64,000 nucleotides of DNA. Source: Eutreptiella sp. 'Long Island Sound 2002' (Eukaryota; Euglenozoa; Euglenophyceae; Eutreptiales; Eutreptiaceae). A program made the position numbers and the translations under genes. The first letter of the stretch is position 1. Each line of letters starts with the position of its first letter. Where the stretch lies: assembly GCA_964036045.1 (NCBI GenBank), contig OZ038392.1, forward strand, positions 19,358,612 through 19,422,611, written 5' to 3'. Positions 12,231 through 22,068 of the stretch are shown piece after piece. The notes under the pieces were generated by a model. The model was given only the letters and a program-made list of their open reading frames with translations, was not told where the DNA came from and ran no database searches.

Positions 12231-12387
12231 CCACTTTACTTTTTGACCCCCTGGCCTCCCCCCGGCCTTTTGGGGGTTAGAACTTGGGGATTGCCCCCCC
12301 CCCCCCCCCCGAGTTTTTCTGTTGGATGCCGGGGCGAGGGACCGATGGAGCCGGTCCCCCCGGGAAGCCATTCCTTTTCCAGAATGA

Positions 12388-13353
12388 ATGGAACTTGAAT
12401 GGGATGCAAAGGAGCCACTCCCCGGACGCATCACATACCGACAAGGCGGCATCGATCATGAACCCTGCATCCTTGCCGACACCAATTATGTCTGCTTCGT
12501 CACAGGTTCACTGGGGAATCATGCGCTCTCGCATGATCAGATTCAGATGTATGTCGACAAGATGCTCCAGCACGGGTACGTCATCATCCAGAACCACATT
12601 CCCGATGCTGTGATTGATGATTGTGTCAGAAAAGTTGAACTGGCCATGACGGATCCGCAAAGAGGAATCATGGGGCTCGTCAATGGGTCAATACAACCAT
12701 TTGCGCCGCATGCAGCCGCGCGAGACAAGCTTCCACAAGGCTGGCGGCTGACAAATGCGGAGAGTCATTTGAATTGCATTCGCGACATGGTCCTGGTTCC
12801 AAGCACTGTAGCCATCCTAGGAGAGTACCTGAAAGCCACACCAACGCTCCTGCAGACGCTGTACTACGAGTACGGCTCGGGGCAGCAGACGCACTCTGAT
12901 TTTCCGAATGTCTGCCCGCCGTGGATTTCGGGATACAACGCCGATACGCTCGTGGGTTCAACCGTTTACTTTGAGGAGTCGCGGACTGACAATGCGGCAT
13001 TGTATTATTATCCGCGGTCCCACCTGAACACGCGCGTTCGTGGGCTCAATTGGCAGAATTTTCCTGGTGATGACTACCACAGCAAGAATGTGGCTATGCA
13101 CAAGTACATACAGGAAACAATGGACGTATACCACCGCCGCAAGATTGCAGTTGCCCAGAAGGGCACACTCATCCTTTGGACAGCCAACCTTATCCACGGT
13201 GGTCTGCGCATCATGAACTTGTCAGCAACCCGCAAGTCGATCATTGCACACTATGGCTTGATCCCCAACGGCGGCAAAGGCATTGGTGTACCCAACTCAG
13301 GCCGTGTTCTGGCAAAGTATGGATCTTCTGAGTACTTTTGGGAAGCCGTGTGA
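12388..13353 (+). CDS. 2-oxoglutarate/Fe(II)-dependent oxygenase, phytanoyl-CoA dioxygenase (PhyH)-like
   Basis: An intact 321-residue intronless frame. Family enzymes use Fe(II), 2-oxoglutarate and O2 to hydroxylate a substrate; the substrate here cannot be told. The iron ligands of the double-stranded beta-helix are visible: THSDF (His169, Asp171) and a distal His270 in WTANLIHGG. TRKSIIAHY (Arg282) is the expected 2-oxoglutarate contact. An N-terminal helical part, DQIQMYVDKMLQHGYVIIQN (residues about 50-69), is typical of PhyH-like proteins, where it precedes the core. No signal peptide or membrane segment is seen. The ATG at 12388 lies 3' of a C-run; an in-frame upstream start is possible but the homologous-looking region begins downstream. 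Both sides are repeats, so no operon or partner context exists. Unlike the element genes around it, it has no breaks. Confidence 0.85.
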   Translation: MELEWDAKEPLPGRITYRQGGIDHEPCILADTNYVCFVTGSLGNHALSHDQIQMYVDKMLQHGYVIIQNHIPDAVIDDCVRKVELAMTDPQRGIMGLVNGSIQPFAPHAAARDKLPQGWRLTNAESHLNCIRDMVLVPSTVAILGEYLKATPTLLQTLYYEYGSGQQTHSDFPNVCPPWISGYNADTLVGSTVYFEESRTDNAALYYYPRSHLNTRVRGLNWQNFPGDDYHSKNVAMHKYIQETMDVYHRRKIAVAQKGTLILWTANLIHGGLRIMNLSATRKSIIAHYGLIPNGGKGIGVPNSGRVLAKYGSSEYFWEAV

Positions 13354-13950
13354 AGGCGCAAGGCACCACGGGCCAGCGCGCGCGTGTGACGGCAACTGTG
13401 ACCTCATCCTTGCTTCCTACTTCCTCACAACGGGGCTGTGTCTCACAATATGTGTATACGTGTAGCAACACGCTTACCGCGGAAGGCTTCGGTCTGTGGC
13501 CTTTGCACGGGGAAACAGAAAGGTCTGATACAGCAACATCCACAACGGCTGCCTCCATTCTGGCATCTGATGATGCATGCTCCATAACATTTTTTTGGTC
13601 ATCCCAACACACTGAATAACACTCTTGGACAGATGGCGCTTGCCAACTGGGATCTGTTTGGTCTTCCAATTAAAGATGGCACAAGCCCCGGGGGGCCCAC
13701 CTCACCCAAAACCTATTGCCTGCCACCCCCCCCCCCCCTCTCCGCGGTTTGGGGGCATGATGCCGGGGAACCACAAGACTGAAATGGGAAGGCCAGGAGA
13801 AAATGTCCACGTTTGGTACCAACCAAGCCCCCCCTCCCCCCCCCCCTGGGGTTTGGCCCCTGGCTCCAGGGGGGAAGGGGGAGCGGGGGTCTTGTGATTG
13901 CTCTGGCCTGTTGATGTGTTGATGTATGTCCAAGAGACGCCAAAGTCCAT
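13354..13950. other. Intergenic, with C- and G-runs
   Basis: Downstream of the oxygenase. Long C-runs occur at 13728-13738 and 13827-13847, with related G/C-rich words around them. No coding sequence I can support. Confidence 0.5.
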
Positions 13951-13959
13951 ATCTGATGA

Positions 13960-14365
13960 GCAATGTTCAGTTTTCTGTACCACTGGCCTTTGACTGTGCA
14001 GTGGCTTTGTTCGATTTCTCTCATTCAGCTCAGGGTCGCCCACCCGGAGGTTCAGCGTACGGGGCGGTGTTCCATTTTCTGTACCACTGAACTGCGATTC
14101 CGCGGTGCCTGCTTTGTCTGATTTATATCATTCAGCTCTGGGTCGTCAACACAGAGGTACAGCATGAACGGCAGTGTTCCATTTTCTGTAGCACTGGCGA
14201 TAGATTCTGCACTGCCTGTTTTGTCTGCTTTATCGCATTCAGATCAGGGTCGCCCACGCAGGGTACAGCGTAAAGAGCGGTGTTCTATTTTCTGTACAAC
14301 TGAACTTGGATTCCAGGGTGCCTGCTTTGTCTGATTTATCTCACTCCGCAGTGGCTGATTTGTCA
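13960..14365 (+). repeat. Tandem repeat, ~106 bp unit, four copies
   Basis: Units start with GTTC(C/A)(A/G)TTTTCTGTA at 13965, 14069, 14176 and 14282. Each contains GATTC-GC-GTGCCTG, TTTGTCTGATTTAT, CATTCAG and GGGTCG-C-AC-GAGGT(A/T)CAGCGT. Copies differ by roughly a tenth to a fifth of positions. Confidence 0.8.
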
Positions 14366-14805
14366 GGGTCATCAAATGTACAACGTGTATACTGCCCAAC
14401 TTGCTTGCGGACTTTGGCGAAAGGCGCCTAGGACCGGACTTTCCGGTTCGTGATCAGCCTGATCTCTTTGTGGCTGTGCATGCTGTTGCTTGCGCAATTT
14501 CCTTGAGCGCAATCACCACTTGACACACCCACGTGTCACCACACGGGGGAGGCGCAGCGGACCTGGGTGAGGCGGGATTCCCGGGGCACAGACCTTGTCC
14601 TTCGGGTGCCATGCTACGTCGTGTCTCATGTCCAGCTCAAATGCTTTGAAATGCAGTGCCCGTTGCAATGGTTTCAGGCACAGATTGTTCTCTCTTCTTG
14701 TTCATTTACAAACGGAAAGTGGGACGCAAGGATGAATTGTATGCATGGCGCAATGGCATGGTCTTTTGAAGAGAACAATCGTCCTATGAACGTGTATGTT
14801 GTAAT
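14366..14805. other. Intergenic, nothing recognised
   Basis: No repeat unit, RNA gene or convincing coding frame. A 91-codon open stretch at 14567-14842 has no domain and runs into the palindrome. Confidence 0.4.
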
Positions 14806-14807
14806 TT

Positions 14808-14987
14808 GTGTAATTTTTTTTTTCCGCTGTAAATGCGCGTAACAAAAAAACCGTCCGGTCGTGTAATTTTTTTTTTTCGCTGTAAGTCGTGTAAGCCGGC
14901 TTGCACGACTTACAGCAAAAAAAAAAATTACACGACCCGACGGTTTTTGTGTTACGCGCATTTACAGCGAAAAAAAAAATTACACGA
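14808..14987. repeat. Long near-perfect palindrome (two ~84-bp arms)
   Basis: Arms 14808-14891 and 14904-14987 are reverse complements apart from A/T-run length and a few bases. The centre is the self-complementary AAGCCGGCTT. Each arm has an A- or T-run, GCTGTAA, GCGCGTAAC or its complement, and GTGTAATTTT. Confidence 0.85.
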
Positions 14988-15133
14988 CTTACAGCAAAAA
15001 AAAAAATTACATGACCTGAGGGTTTTTTTGTTACACGCATTTACAGCGAAAAAAAAATGACACGACTTACAGCAAAAAAAAAAATTACACGACCTGACGG
15101 TTTTTTGTTACACGCATTTACAGCAGAAAAAAA
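14988..15133. repeat. Direct partial copies of the palindrome arm
   Basis: Two further ~84-bp copies of the right arm follow head to tail (ACGCATTTACAGCGAAAAA, TTACACGACTTACAGC, GACCTGACGG). They run without a gap into the 85-bp minisatellite. Confidence 0.75.
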
Positions 15134-15476
15134 AGGCGGCAGGGGTTATGTAGCCACCTTGCCCACTTGTGGGCCACTTCTGATTCTGCCCCCCGCTCTG
15201 AAGCGGTGGGGACCCCCTAGGCGGCAGGGGTGATGTAGCCACCTTGCCCACTTGTGGGCCACTTCTGATTCTGCCCCCCGCTCTGAAGCAGTGGGGACCC
15301 CCTAGGCGGCAGGGGTTATTTAGCCACCTTGCCCACTTGTGGGCCACTTCTGATTCTGCCCCCCGCTCTGAAGCGGTGGGGACCCCCGAGGCGGTAGGGG
15401 TTATGTAGCCACCTTGCCCACAAGTGGGCCACTTCTGATTCTGCCCCCCGCTCTGAAGCGGAGGGGATCCCCTAGG
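15134..15476 (+). repeat. 85-bp minisatellite, array 1 (four copies)
   Basis: The unit reads GGCGGCAGGGGTTATGTAGC, then CACCTTGCCCACTTGTGGGC, then a GCCCCCCGCTCTGAAGCGG segment. It has the same length, order and strand as the array at 52395-53515, with fixed differences. Two short inverted repeats lie in each unit. Confidence 0.9.
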
Positions 15477-15984
15477 CAGGGCCGTCCTTAAGGGGCGAGA
15501 TTTTTTTTTTTGTTAAGGACAGCCCTTAAGGACAGCCCCTAGAGGCCTTTTTGCCCCGGCCGAACGTGGGCCATGTCTACCCTTGCAGTCCTGGCAAACC
15601 TCTGACCAATCCTGATGGGTGGTGAGCCATTCCAACAGCCCTCCATAGGCTACAAACCGGGAAGTGTGTGGTATACGGCAGTACACTACATCAGGTCCTA
15701 CTGACCAACCCCCACAGGCTGGTGCCCCCAAGGGTGTTGGTCGTGACACGCTTGGGGAAACTCCCTTATACAGTTAGGAGGGGCCCTGGTGCATTGTCCT
15801 GAACCCGACCTAGGGTAGGCATGTCTTATCCCTATTAGGGCCGTGGGGAACCCTTAAGGACTCTACCAACTGACGTATCCGCGCCTGTTGACCAAGTGGG
15901 GTGCCACGCTTTGTGGACCTCGTGATGCTGGGACCTAAGCGTTCACTTAAGGAAGTGACTTACACACTAGTGGCAAGTCGAAAC
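15477..15984. other. Intergenic between minisatellite and LTR-like fragment
   Basis: Contains a local inverted duplication, TCCTTAAGGGGCGAG with TTAAGGACAGCCCTTAAGG (15485-15540). No coding sequence recognised. Part of it may be internal sequence of the element to which the following LTR belonged, but I could not align it with 1-7317. Confidence 0.35.
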
Positions 15985-17400
15985 CCCGTATCAACAAGCA
16001 AACAAGGTGTGGTTACCAAAGGTGTGTCTCCCTCCTTGGGGGCAAGCGATTCCATGGTTAAGACCTCTAACTGGTCCATATCACATGGGTTTCTAACCCG
16101 CTATACCTGTGCCAAGAGGAGGTACTACAACCTGAAGAGCTATGAAATCGGTTTCCAGGTCCGAAGGAATTTACCAATACCCATCGCAGCTGCTACACAT
16201 TGTTTCCCTCCCAAGGATGCACCACCAATACCATACCTGCGATAATGTGTGTGTCAGTATGCTATGTGTATCTTCGCAGCCTGTTAAATTATTTCCTAAT
16301 TATACCCAAGTCTGCAAGTTGCAAAAAACTGGTGGACTCTCTTAAGCGGTGCGTGGGGAACCCCCACGTCTCTCCACCCCTAAGCGCCCAATTTCTGTGC
16401 TGGCGCTATCCTTTTTGGGGGAGGTACCCCAATTCATTAAGGCCGAGGAACAAGTCAGCCAGTAAAACGGGAGCGGTGGCCAATAGGTTAAGGGCATACA
16501 AAACACCCATTTTGCTAATGGCCATAAAAACTATCCTAACTACGTCTTTTGCCCGCGAGGAAAAGCATGCGGAGGGAACGGCACACACACTAAGGCATCC
16601 TACACTCACTAATGGTGGCACCAGCCCTCGAAGGACACATGTCCGGGCCTACCACCCCTACCCTCCACACTCTACTAGGCGTTGTATTGATCACGTACGC
16701 GAGGGCCTCTAAGACACTAAGGGAGGGGCAGGCCCACCCGTGCCCACGAAAGAACAAGGCACTTTGAGTTGCCTCTAAGCAACCCACAATGACCCTGGCC
16801 TAAAGAGGATGCCACAACGCATTTCCTCTCCAAAGCTTGGAGGGAGAGACCCTGCGCAACGCCGTGCTAACCGTGCGCACGCTCGTGCCACTGCCATCTT
16901 GATCAATGCTAATTGGGCCAGGGCGTCCAGACTTGAAAGTCGGCCCTGGCATTGAACGATGATGAAGTACTCTCCTCCTCCAGGAAGTCAAGGTCCTTGG
17001 GAGGAAAGGTCCGTGTGATTAGCGCCTCCATTTGTGGCAAGAGGACTTTTTGCATCAATCACCCTTGCCATATCCAAATTGTGCACCGCGGACACACACT
17101 TTCAACGAGGCACCACGAAGGAACCCCGTTACTACAGCAGAATAGGGCGAGGTGGGCCCCCACGTGGGAGCCCACGAAACATGGCTACCTGGAACGTGGC
17201 CTAGATGAGTCCCCAGCGGACTACAATGGGAAGGAGGAGTGCACCACCCGCACACTCCACCCTACCTAACAGCAAGGAAATACAATGCACATGAGTATCG
17301 AGTAGCGAGATCAAACCTACATCACACCAACCAACAAAAGAACTCAACCAGAGGGTGGGCCCTCTAGGCTTACTCGCGTTACCTCCCGTGCTTTCTTTGT
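15985..17400 (+). repeat. Diverged solo-LTR-like fragment related to 7318-8500
   Basis: Ordered blocks shared with the candidate 3' LTR run from ACAAGCA near 15991 to ACTCAACCAG near 17342. No gag or pol is attached on either side. This is what a solo LTR left by LTR-LTR recombination, or a heavily decayed copy, looks like. The fragment is a few hundred bases longer than the 7318-8500 copy. Confidence 0.6.
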
Positions 17401-17494
17401 GACCAAAAGGAGAAAGAGAGGTGACAGGAGGGTACGGGACTAACCTAGCGAACGCATACACAACATGTGATATGTGATGCTGATTTCTTAAACC

Positions 17495-17565
17495 TACAAA
17501 CAGAGAGAGAGAGAGAGAGGAGAATAATGCCCGCAGAATACACACACACACACACACACACGAGT
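17495..17565. repeat. (AG)n and (CA)n microsatellites
   Basis: An AGAGAG run at 17502-17520 and a CA run at about 17541-17563. Confidence 0.9.
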
Positions 17566-17689
17566 GGGTACGAGTCGCACAGCATGACGCTATGTACCGA
17601 GCATGCTCAAATCATGCGTAATGCATAACACACACCTCTCGTTTCAACCATCCTATTAGAGCAACCTCGAGGGGCAATGGTGCTACAAG

Positions 17690-17960
17690 ATTAACCCTGG
17701 GCGGGGCTCCGCGGGTCCTAGGACGCCAACTACCCCCCCCCCCCCCCCCTAGGGGCCTTCGGCCAACAGTTAGTTGCCAAAGGTGTCGCCCCAAGGCGTC
17801 CATGGGCGCCCAAGGCGCCCGATGCTCCATGAACACCAAAGGTGCCCTAAGGAGAATTTTGTCCAATTTGCACCCCAACACGATCCTTAAACCCAACCTT
17901 GACTCTAACACCCACCCCCAACCCTCAGCCTACTCCTATCCCTACACCTAACCCTAATCA
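17690..17960. repeat. Short dispersed repeat C, followed by degenerate CCCTAA words
   Basis: A C-run followed by AGGGGCCTTCGGCCAACAG (17753-17771) recurs at about 22911-22929. GGACGCCAACTACC next to it recurs in inverted form at about 22940. After 17880, irregular CCCTAA/CCCAACC words appear (CACCTAACCCTAATCAAG). They are too degenerate to call telomeric. Confidence 0.5.
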
Positions 17961-18375
17961 AGACTGAATATTGGGACCGAGCTGTTGGGGGAGGGAACAT
18001 CAGCTATGACTGGTGAGGGACATCAAGAATGATTCACACATTGATGGCTCTTGACAAGGTGAAATCAGCTTGCACGTGAACCCCATCACCACGAGGCCCA
18101 CTTTCAAGGCTTTTTGGACTTATGAGGGGCCAAAATGCCCCAAAATGGGCTCAAAATGGGCTCATTTCACCCCTTGGTGCACCCCAAATGGTCTAGGATG
18201 AGGTTTGGAAAAATGTGTTTTTGACCCATTTTTGACCCATTTTTTGTCCCAAAACAGCCCATTTTCCAGGCATTTTGGGATTCTCGGAGGACCAAAATGG
18301 GCCACCACAAGCTCAAAACGGTCCAAAAACACTTGTTTTAGCGTCGCGCATGGTCTAGGATCATTTTTGAGAAAA
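17961..18375. other. Intergenic with CAAAATGGGC words
   Basis: Repeated words such as CCAAAATG, GGCTCAAAATGGGCTC and GACCCATTTTT occur through 18120-18310. No gene recognised. Confidence 0.4.
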
Positions 18376-18517
18376 GTCATCTTTTTGCCCCTACTTGACC
18401 CTGTTGACCCATTTGGGCACCCACCTGTTTAGGCTTGAACTTGCAGCTTGCCGCAGCCTAGTGGGCCTAGGTATTGGGGTCTAGGCGTCCGTTTGGGCAA
18501 TTCTGAGGGGTGGAAAC
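18376..18517 (+). repeat. Repeat family B, left part interrupted by insertion
   Basis: Matches 10507-10648 and stops at GGAAAC (18512-18517), where the retroelement begins. The remainder of the repeat resumes at 22069. Confidence 0.85.
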
Positions 18518-18664
18518 TGCAGTTAGTATAGCGCAGCGGGGTAACGAAAGTTCTGCCACCGGGCCCCCAGCACTCCCCCCCCCCCCCTGTCCTGCTTCCC
18601 CTCCTCCCTCCTCCCCTCCTTAGCCTTTTTATAATTTAACGGCGGGGGTACATCGGGTCATCCA

Positions 18665-19855
18665 ATGGGCTCGGCCAAAAATGATGGGGCTTGGGACTGG
18701 AGACGTCTAAAAGACGAGGACCCCGCAGCGAAGTCAACAGCATGGGCCCACCTGATTCAGACGCCCTGGATGGCCCGTATGATCCCGCTTCAGCATCGTA
18801 CAGAGGTGCTGGTGGCGGGCGTGGCAGGATGGTCTCGGGACGGAGTCAGCTGGAGTGCGGTGAAGCTGGCCAAGACCTTCCATGAGACGCTGGGGATCTC
18901 GTTTCAATCCCCTGATCCGCAGCGGTACGTCGACGCGCTGCTGTATGGGCTGACACTTGCCTGGGGAGTAGAGGTGACTGCGTTCAGCCTGTCTGCGGAA
19001 GAGGCGGCCGTCGGGTTCGCTGTCTGCGACTTAATCGCCAAGCCGCCTGGAAAATCGGCGAGCAGGAGAGGAGGAGTGGGGATCAAGGGTGAGCGACACT
19101 CTCAGGGGAAGAACGCTAAGCCCGAGACCAACAGTGGTATGGCTCTGGAGGAGGAGGCGGGCGCCGGAGCCGGTGAACGCGAAGGAGGTGGGGGGCCGGC
19201 CGCGGCTGAGGAGGACGAGGAGGACGAACTGACGTACAAGGAGCCCAGCTTCAAAAATGCCAGGTGGATGAGAAAGAGGCCCGGGGCCCCGCGGTGGACG
19301 GTCAAAATGTGCCGCCTGGTTGAGAGGTTAATGGAGGCTGAGGAGTCTGAGACTGCGACAGAGGTGTCCACGATCATTGACGATGTTTGGCAATTGCTCC
19401 TTGATGGCGACAAGTCGGGTAAGGACGCGGTCAAGGCAAAAATAAAGGAGGTCAAAAAGAGGAACAAGAAGAAGGCCAAAAAACTGAGGCGAAAGGAGAA
19501 AAAGAAGGAGATGAAGGAGCGCCGATCATCTCGGAGGGGAAAAGGGAGGCGCAGGTCCTCCGACTCGGATTCGTCGTCCACGGACAGTAGCAGCGACAGT
19601 GCGTCCGATACATCATCCTCGGCAAGCTCCAGCTCATCGGGGCGCCACTCAAAGCGCAAAAGCAGAGGTGGCACGCAGCGGAGCGCGAGTCAGCCGGAGT
19701 TCAAGTGGATAGACGGAAAGCGCCACTTCCGCAGCAAGAAAACGGGAGACTGGGTTAATTGCGAAAACCCTCCAAAAACGGCATGCCCGGAGTGTGGTGG
19801 CCACCATTGGTGGTTTGACAGGGAGAAGCACGGGTGTAAAGGCCGAAGGAAGTGA
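18665..19855 (+). CDS. gag: Gag-like ORF1 of the YR retroelement
   Basis: 396 residues. Residues 1-130 are a mixed helical region with no named domain. An acidic/Gly-Ala-rich linker and a basic KKRNKKKAKKLRRKEKKK stretch follow (about 263-290), then a Ser/Asp-rich segment of about 40 residues. The C-terminus carries a single zinc-knuckle-like motif, CPECGGHHWW-REKHGC (Cys x2 Cys, His, Cys). A basic tail plus knuckle suits nucleic-acid binding, as for a gag nucleocapsid. The start ATG at 18665 follows a C/T-rich leader. The stop is TGA followed by CTG, and the same frame stays open into the recombinase, which suggests a possible readthrough fusion. Function is inferred from position and motif. 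Confidence 0.75.
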   Translation: MGSAKNDGAWDWRRLKDEDPAAKSTAWAHLIQTPWMARMIPLQHRTEVLVAGVAGWSRDGVSWSAVKLAKTFHETLGISFQSPDPQRYVDALLYGLTLAWGVEVTAFSLSAEEAAVGFAVCDLIAKPPGKSASRRGGVGIKGERHSQGKNAKPETNSGMALEEEAGAGAGEREGGGGPAAAEEDEEDELTYKEPSFKNARWMRKRPGAPRWTVKMCRLVERLMEAEESETATEVSTIIDDVWQLLLDGDKSGKDAVKAKIKEVKKRNKKKAKKLRRKEKKKEMKERRSSRRGKGRRRSSDSDSSSTDSSSDSASDTSSSASSSSSGRHSKRKSRGGTQRSASQPEFKWIDGKRHFRSKKTGDWVNCENPPKTACPECGGHHWWFDREKHGCKGRRK

Positions 19856-20857
19856 CTGCGGAGCCATGACGATGGAGACGGGGCTGCAGGAGGCACGCGG
19901 GGGGACGAGGAGTGCGAGCGCGAGTGGCCGTGGGCGACCGCGCGCGACAGACTCGAGGCGGCGATGGCTGACGAGTACGGGACGGCTTTTGATGCCACGA
20001 CAGTGCGGGGCCTGCAGGATGGTACCCTCGACGGGTATCTGCGGCAGCTCAGGCGACTGGCCGGGCTGGAGCGGATGCGACCAGGCGACGGTGCTCGGGG
20101 TATACTGGAGGCCAGGCTCATGCAGGTTGTGCAGGACGACCTGTCAGAGAGCGCCGCAAAAATCGTTCTGGCTGCGGCGAGGCTGGCCGAAAAAATGGAG
20201 TGGCTTGCCCCGGTGGTGCGGAAGTCTGATTGGTACCTGGTTATGTTTATCGAACAGCGGCGGTGCAAAGAGCAGCGGGCGGAGGCGAAGGAGTGGGCGC
20301 AACTGGAGGACCTGTGCAGGCTGTGTGCGGCTGCCTCCAGCTTTGCGGAATGGGAGGCGGTGGCGCTGGCGTGCGTGTCGGTGGGACACTGCCTGCGGGG
20401 TTCCGAGGCGGGGGGTGGGGTGGGGCAGGAAGGTGAAGGAGTGCGGTTTTTTGGAACAAAGTCCAGGAGGGGGGTCCAGCGACAGGAAGTGGGGCCCTGG
20501 GTGCGAGAATGGTTACAGTTCCTGGCGAAACTCAGGGCACTCAAGGGGTTCCACCCCGACAGGGGGGCGTGGCACGAGTCCAGGGAAGCGCCGGGGAAGA
20601 CGTTGGTCAGCCTGCTGGAGAGGGGGGAGGGGAAGAAAACTGTCCGGTGGCACAGTTTCCGTAGGATGGGGGCAGCACAACTTCGGAAAATGGGGGCGCC
20701 GCTCACAACAATCATGCTGTGCGGGGGGTGGAAGTCAGTGAAAGTCGCGCAGATGTATACCGAGGCCCCCCCCAGGTGGAAGTTTGCCCGCTCGGGGAAA
20801 ATCCCATGGCCCATGTGGGGGGGGGGGGGGGCAGAGCCAGGCTACTGCACAAAGTAG
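19856..20857 (+). CDS. Tyrosine recombinase of the YR retroelement
   Basis: Catalyses cutting and rejoining of DNA for integration of a circular cDNA. The open frame directly continues gag after its UGA; the first ATG is 19964 (297 residues from there), and the sequence before it (EREWPWATARDRLEAAM) looks like coding. Counting from that ATG, the catalytic set is complete: Arg145 in GHCLRGSEA, His230 and Arg233 in WHSFRR, Trp256 in CGGWKS, and the nucleophile Tyr265 in VAQMYTE. The N-terminal 130 residues are helical, as in the core-binding domain. The frame ends with TAG at 20855 after a Pro/Gly-rich tail. It overlaps the RT frame by about 74 bases. Whether it starts independently or by readthrough is unresolved. 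Confidence 0.9.
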   Translation: MRSHDDGDGAAGGTRGDEECEREWPWATARDRLEAAMADEYGTAFDATTVRGLQDGTLDGYLRQLRRLAGLERMRPGDGARGILEARLMQVVQDDLSESAAKIVLAAARLAEKMEWLAPVVRKSDWYLVMFIEQRRCKEQRAEAKEWAQLEDLCRLCAAASSFAEWEAVALACVSVGHCLRGSEAGGGVGQEGEGVRFFGTKSRRGVQRQEVGPWVREWLQFLAKLRALKGFHPDRGAWHESREAPGKTLVSLLERGEGKKTVRWHSFRRMGAAQLRKMGAPLTTIMLCGGWKSVKVAQMYTEAPPRWKFARSGKIPWPMWGGGGAEPGYCTK

Positions 20858-22034
20858 GGCTCCACACTCTCTTTCTGGCCGTCATGGATATGCCGGGAAA
20901 TCGCCTTCGCGGCCGGGGAAGCTTCCCGACTTGCTGGGGGATCGCCTGAGGGGGGTGAGAATGCACGCAAACGAGGAAAGACAGTGTCCCCGAGTGCGAG
21001 TGCTGCGAGGACAGTTGCGAGATGCGGCGAGGGCGATAAGCGAAATGCGGGGCGTCAAGGTGCACAGGCAAGAGATGGTGTGTAACCTCGTTACGGGGAT
21101 GGGTGAGGCAGTGCTCAGACTTGAGTGTGGAGAGGAGGGTCTGTATACGCTGTGCAGTGTGTTGACAAAAGTTGGGGAGGGGGACTTAGACGAGGAGGAC
21201 GATGGGTACTACAGTAGTAGTGACGAGGAGGGGGTGGTTACCGAGGATATGGCTGCTCGGGGGGTGGGGGAAGCGGGGTGTGTGACAGTGTCGGATAAGA
21301 TCTGGAACAGCCTGGTCCCTCGTGACCTTCTGGGGGTGTACCGGAGGCAGTTGAGGGAGGACGGTGCGGGGGTTGAAAAGTCACAGGGGGGGAGACCGGG
21401 GCCTGTGGATGCAATGCTGGAATCCCTCAGAACTGAGACTAAGGGACTGCGCAGAACAAAGCGACCCGAGACGGCCAAAATGTTCCTTACGTGGAAGAAT
21501 GCGCTAAAATGCCGAGCCATTCTTGATGCGCGGGGAGTCAACGCAAGCGACCCCCGGAAGCTCCCAAAGTTCAGACTCCCTGGGCTGGAGGCCATCCGCC
21601 ACTGGATGGGACGTGCGCGCCCTCGGCGTGTGGGGGGAGGCAGGTGCCCTGTTTTTTTGGCTAAACTGGACCTGCAGAATGCTTACTGGAGCATCCGCCT
21701 CCCCACCGCATGGCGCAGTGTTTTTGTGGTGGGGGGGCGGTCGGGTAGGCGTTTTCGATATGCAAGGCTGCCTTTCGGATGGGCCTATAGCCCTGTGATA
21801 TGTCAGAAGCTGGTATCCTCTGTTATCCGGGTGGCCTTGTCGAGACGTGGTGTGCGGGGTTGGGTGTATCTGGACGACATTTTACTGTCGTGCAGGAGCA
21901 AGAGTCGGCTGAGGGGGGCTGTGAGGGACTGCATTCGAAGGCTGAGACGTGCGGGTTTTATTGTGGGGGCCAAGTCCGAGCCGGAACCAACTGAGCGCCT
22001 CCGTGCTGTCCGTGGAATAGTGCATCTGTCCTGA
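20784..22034 (+). CDS. Reverse transcriptase of the YR retroelement, 3'-truncated
   Basis: 416 residues in the +1 frame relative to the recombinase. Residues 1-60 overlap YR and are low-complexity, so the true start may be later or reached by frameshifting. An acidic stretch follows (about 134-150). RT proper starts near 205: LKCRAILDARGVN, motif A LAKLDLQNAYWSI (Asp296), motif B LPFGWAYSPVICQ (about 329-341) and motif C VYLDDILLS (Asp354, Asp355). GFIVGAKSEPEPTER is motif D. The protein stops about 25 residues later, so the thumb and RNase H are missing. The element itself ends about 35 bases after the stop. The polymerase would probably be inactive as it stands. Confidence 0.85.
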   Translation: MPARGKSHGPCGGGGGQSQATAQSRAPHSLSGRHGYAGKSPSRPGKLPDLLGDRLRGVRMHANEERQCPRVRVLRGQLRDAARAISEMRGVKVHRQEMVCNLVTGMGEAVLRLECGEEGLYTLCSVLTKVGEGDLDEEDDGYYSSSDEEGVVTEDMAARGVGEAGCVTVSDKIWNSLVPRDLLGVYRRQLREDGAGVEKSQGGRPGPVDAMLESLRTETKGLRRTKRPETAKMFLTWKNALKCRAILDARGVNASDPRKLPKFRLPGLEAIRHWMGRARPRRVGGGRCPVFLAKLDLQNAYWSIRLPTAWRSVFVVGGRSGRRFRYARLPFGWAYSPVICQKLVSSVIRVALSRRGVRGWVYLDDILLSCRSKSRLRGAVRDCIRRLRRAGFIVGAKSEPEPTERLRAVRGIVHLS

Positions 22035-22068
22035 TTGCTTTGTCCAGGGGGAGGGGTGGGGCAGGCAG

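Noticed and set aside
17880-17960. Telomere-like CCCTAA words (also 22631-22660)
   Set aside because: Too irregular and short; no array of a constant unit.
19102-20814. Long minus-strand frames over the YR element
   Set aside because: Antisense to gag and recombinase; low-complexity Ser/Leu/Arg text without motifs.
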